DNA from: Paenibacillus bouchesdurhonensis
GTDB lineage: Bacteria > Bacillota > Bacilli > Paenibacillales > Paenibacillaceae
NCBI RefSeq assembly: GCF_900155685.1
Contig: NZ_LT732548.1
Span: 2,319,397-2,359,640, forward strand
Direction: 5' to 3'
DNA: 40,244 nt
Made by a program: the position numbers and the translations under genes. How positions within the stretch are numbered: the stretch's first letter is position 1; each line of letters begins with the position of its first letter. The notes under the pieces are model-generated. The model had not been told where the DNA came from and did not search any database. It worked only from the letters and a program-made list of their open reading frames with translations. Below, piece by piece: positions 40,103 through 40,244 of this stretch.

Positions 40103-40244
40103 TTTAAAATCCCCCTCATACTCCAAATTTTTCTGAAAATTTTAAATTAATTTAAATTAATTATATAACGAACTTAAAGCTTTGGGGCGGGTTTCAAGGG
40201 ATGAAAAGTGGCTAAATTTTAACATTGTGACTATTTTAACTATC
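40103..40244 (-). promoter_or_regulatory. Upstream region of fnr (cut by the window end)
   Basis: TATAAT on the minus strand at 40165-40160 is a likely -10. A TGTGA half-site at 40226-40230 lacks a good second half. Autoregulation cannot be judged, since the region runs out of the window. Confidence 0.4.

Noticed and set aside
1..40244. Mobile elements, prophage, CRISPR, tRNA or rRNA genes
   Set aside because: I looked for transposase-like or integrase-like proteins, regularly spaced repeats, and clover-leaf or rRNA sequence, and saw none.

Overview
The window looks like chromosomal DNA of a low-to-middle-GC, spore-forming Gram-positive of the Paenibacillus/Bacillus type. The grounds are strong GGAGG ribosome binding sites, frequent GTG/TTG starts, a SpoVIF-like sporulation protein, LexA boxes of the CGAAC-N4-GTTCG type, a B. 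subtilis-type Fnr with a C-terminal cysteine cluster, and a MurNAc PTS operon. I see no rRNA, tRNA, transposase, prophage or CRISPR array.

Layout. 1-1759: 3' part of recG, then a terminator. 1880-5711: MurNAc (peptidoglycan sugar) uptake and recovery operon murQ-murP-murR with a palindromic operator candidate, followed by a SpoVIF-like gene. 6067-6750: zinc deacylase of the AstE/AspA type (minus strand). 6870-9096: LexA-controlled minus-strand cassette in which a Y-family DNA polymerase lies between two small proteins that look like paralogs of each other, the genes joined by ATGA overlaps. 9090-9758: long non-coding stretch. 9759-17942: six-gene envelope/exopolysaccharide operon (membrane-anchored glycosidase, membrane HEAT-repeat protein, processive GT2 synthase, degenerate GGDEF plus pseudo-receiver protein, UDP-HexNAc 6-dehydrogenase, membrane-anchored TIM-barrel-like protein). 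18081-19826: short Crp/Fnr regulator convergent with flavohemoglobin hmp. 20026-20945: YitT membrane protein behind a structured leader of about 240 nt. 21024-23846 (minus): small conserved protein, MsrAB, TVP38-type membrane protein, AraC regulator. 23994-28001: two Gfo/Idh/MocA dehydrogenases alternating with two TIM-barrel sugar isomerases/epimerases. 28254-29198: HxlR regulator and a half-size FAD oxidoreductase. 29335-34148: anaerobic block with a duplicated-domain lipoprotein and nirB-nirD-nirC. 34284-39226: sugar ABC transporter (binding protein, two permeases, no ATPase) and an AraC-type response regulator. 39386-40102: fnr (minus).

How the parts work together. The clearest theme is oxygen limitation and nitrogen oxides. 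Fnr-type TGTGA-N6-TCACA sites lie about 41.5 bp upstream of the predicted transcription starts of hmp and nirBDC, and 41.5-44.5 bp upstream of that of the lipoprotein, and fnr itself is in the window. A second theme is the cell envelope: MurNAc recovery, and a polymer operon whose nucleotide-sugar dehydrogenase has WecC/WbpA-type rather than UDP-glucose dehydrogenase-type motifs, which suggests a HexNAc-uronate-containing polymer.

Most worth a second look: the degenerate GGDEF/pseudo-receiver protein in the polymer operon, the paralogous small proteins around the SOS polymerase, the yitT leader RNA, and the Fnr promoter set. All functions are read from sequence motifs by eye; no database search was run.
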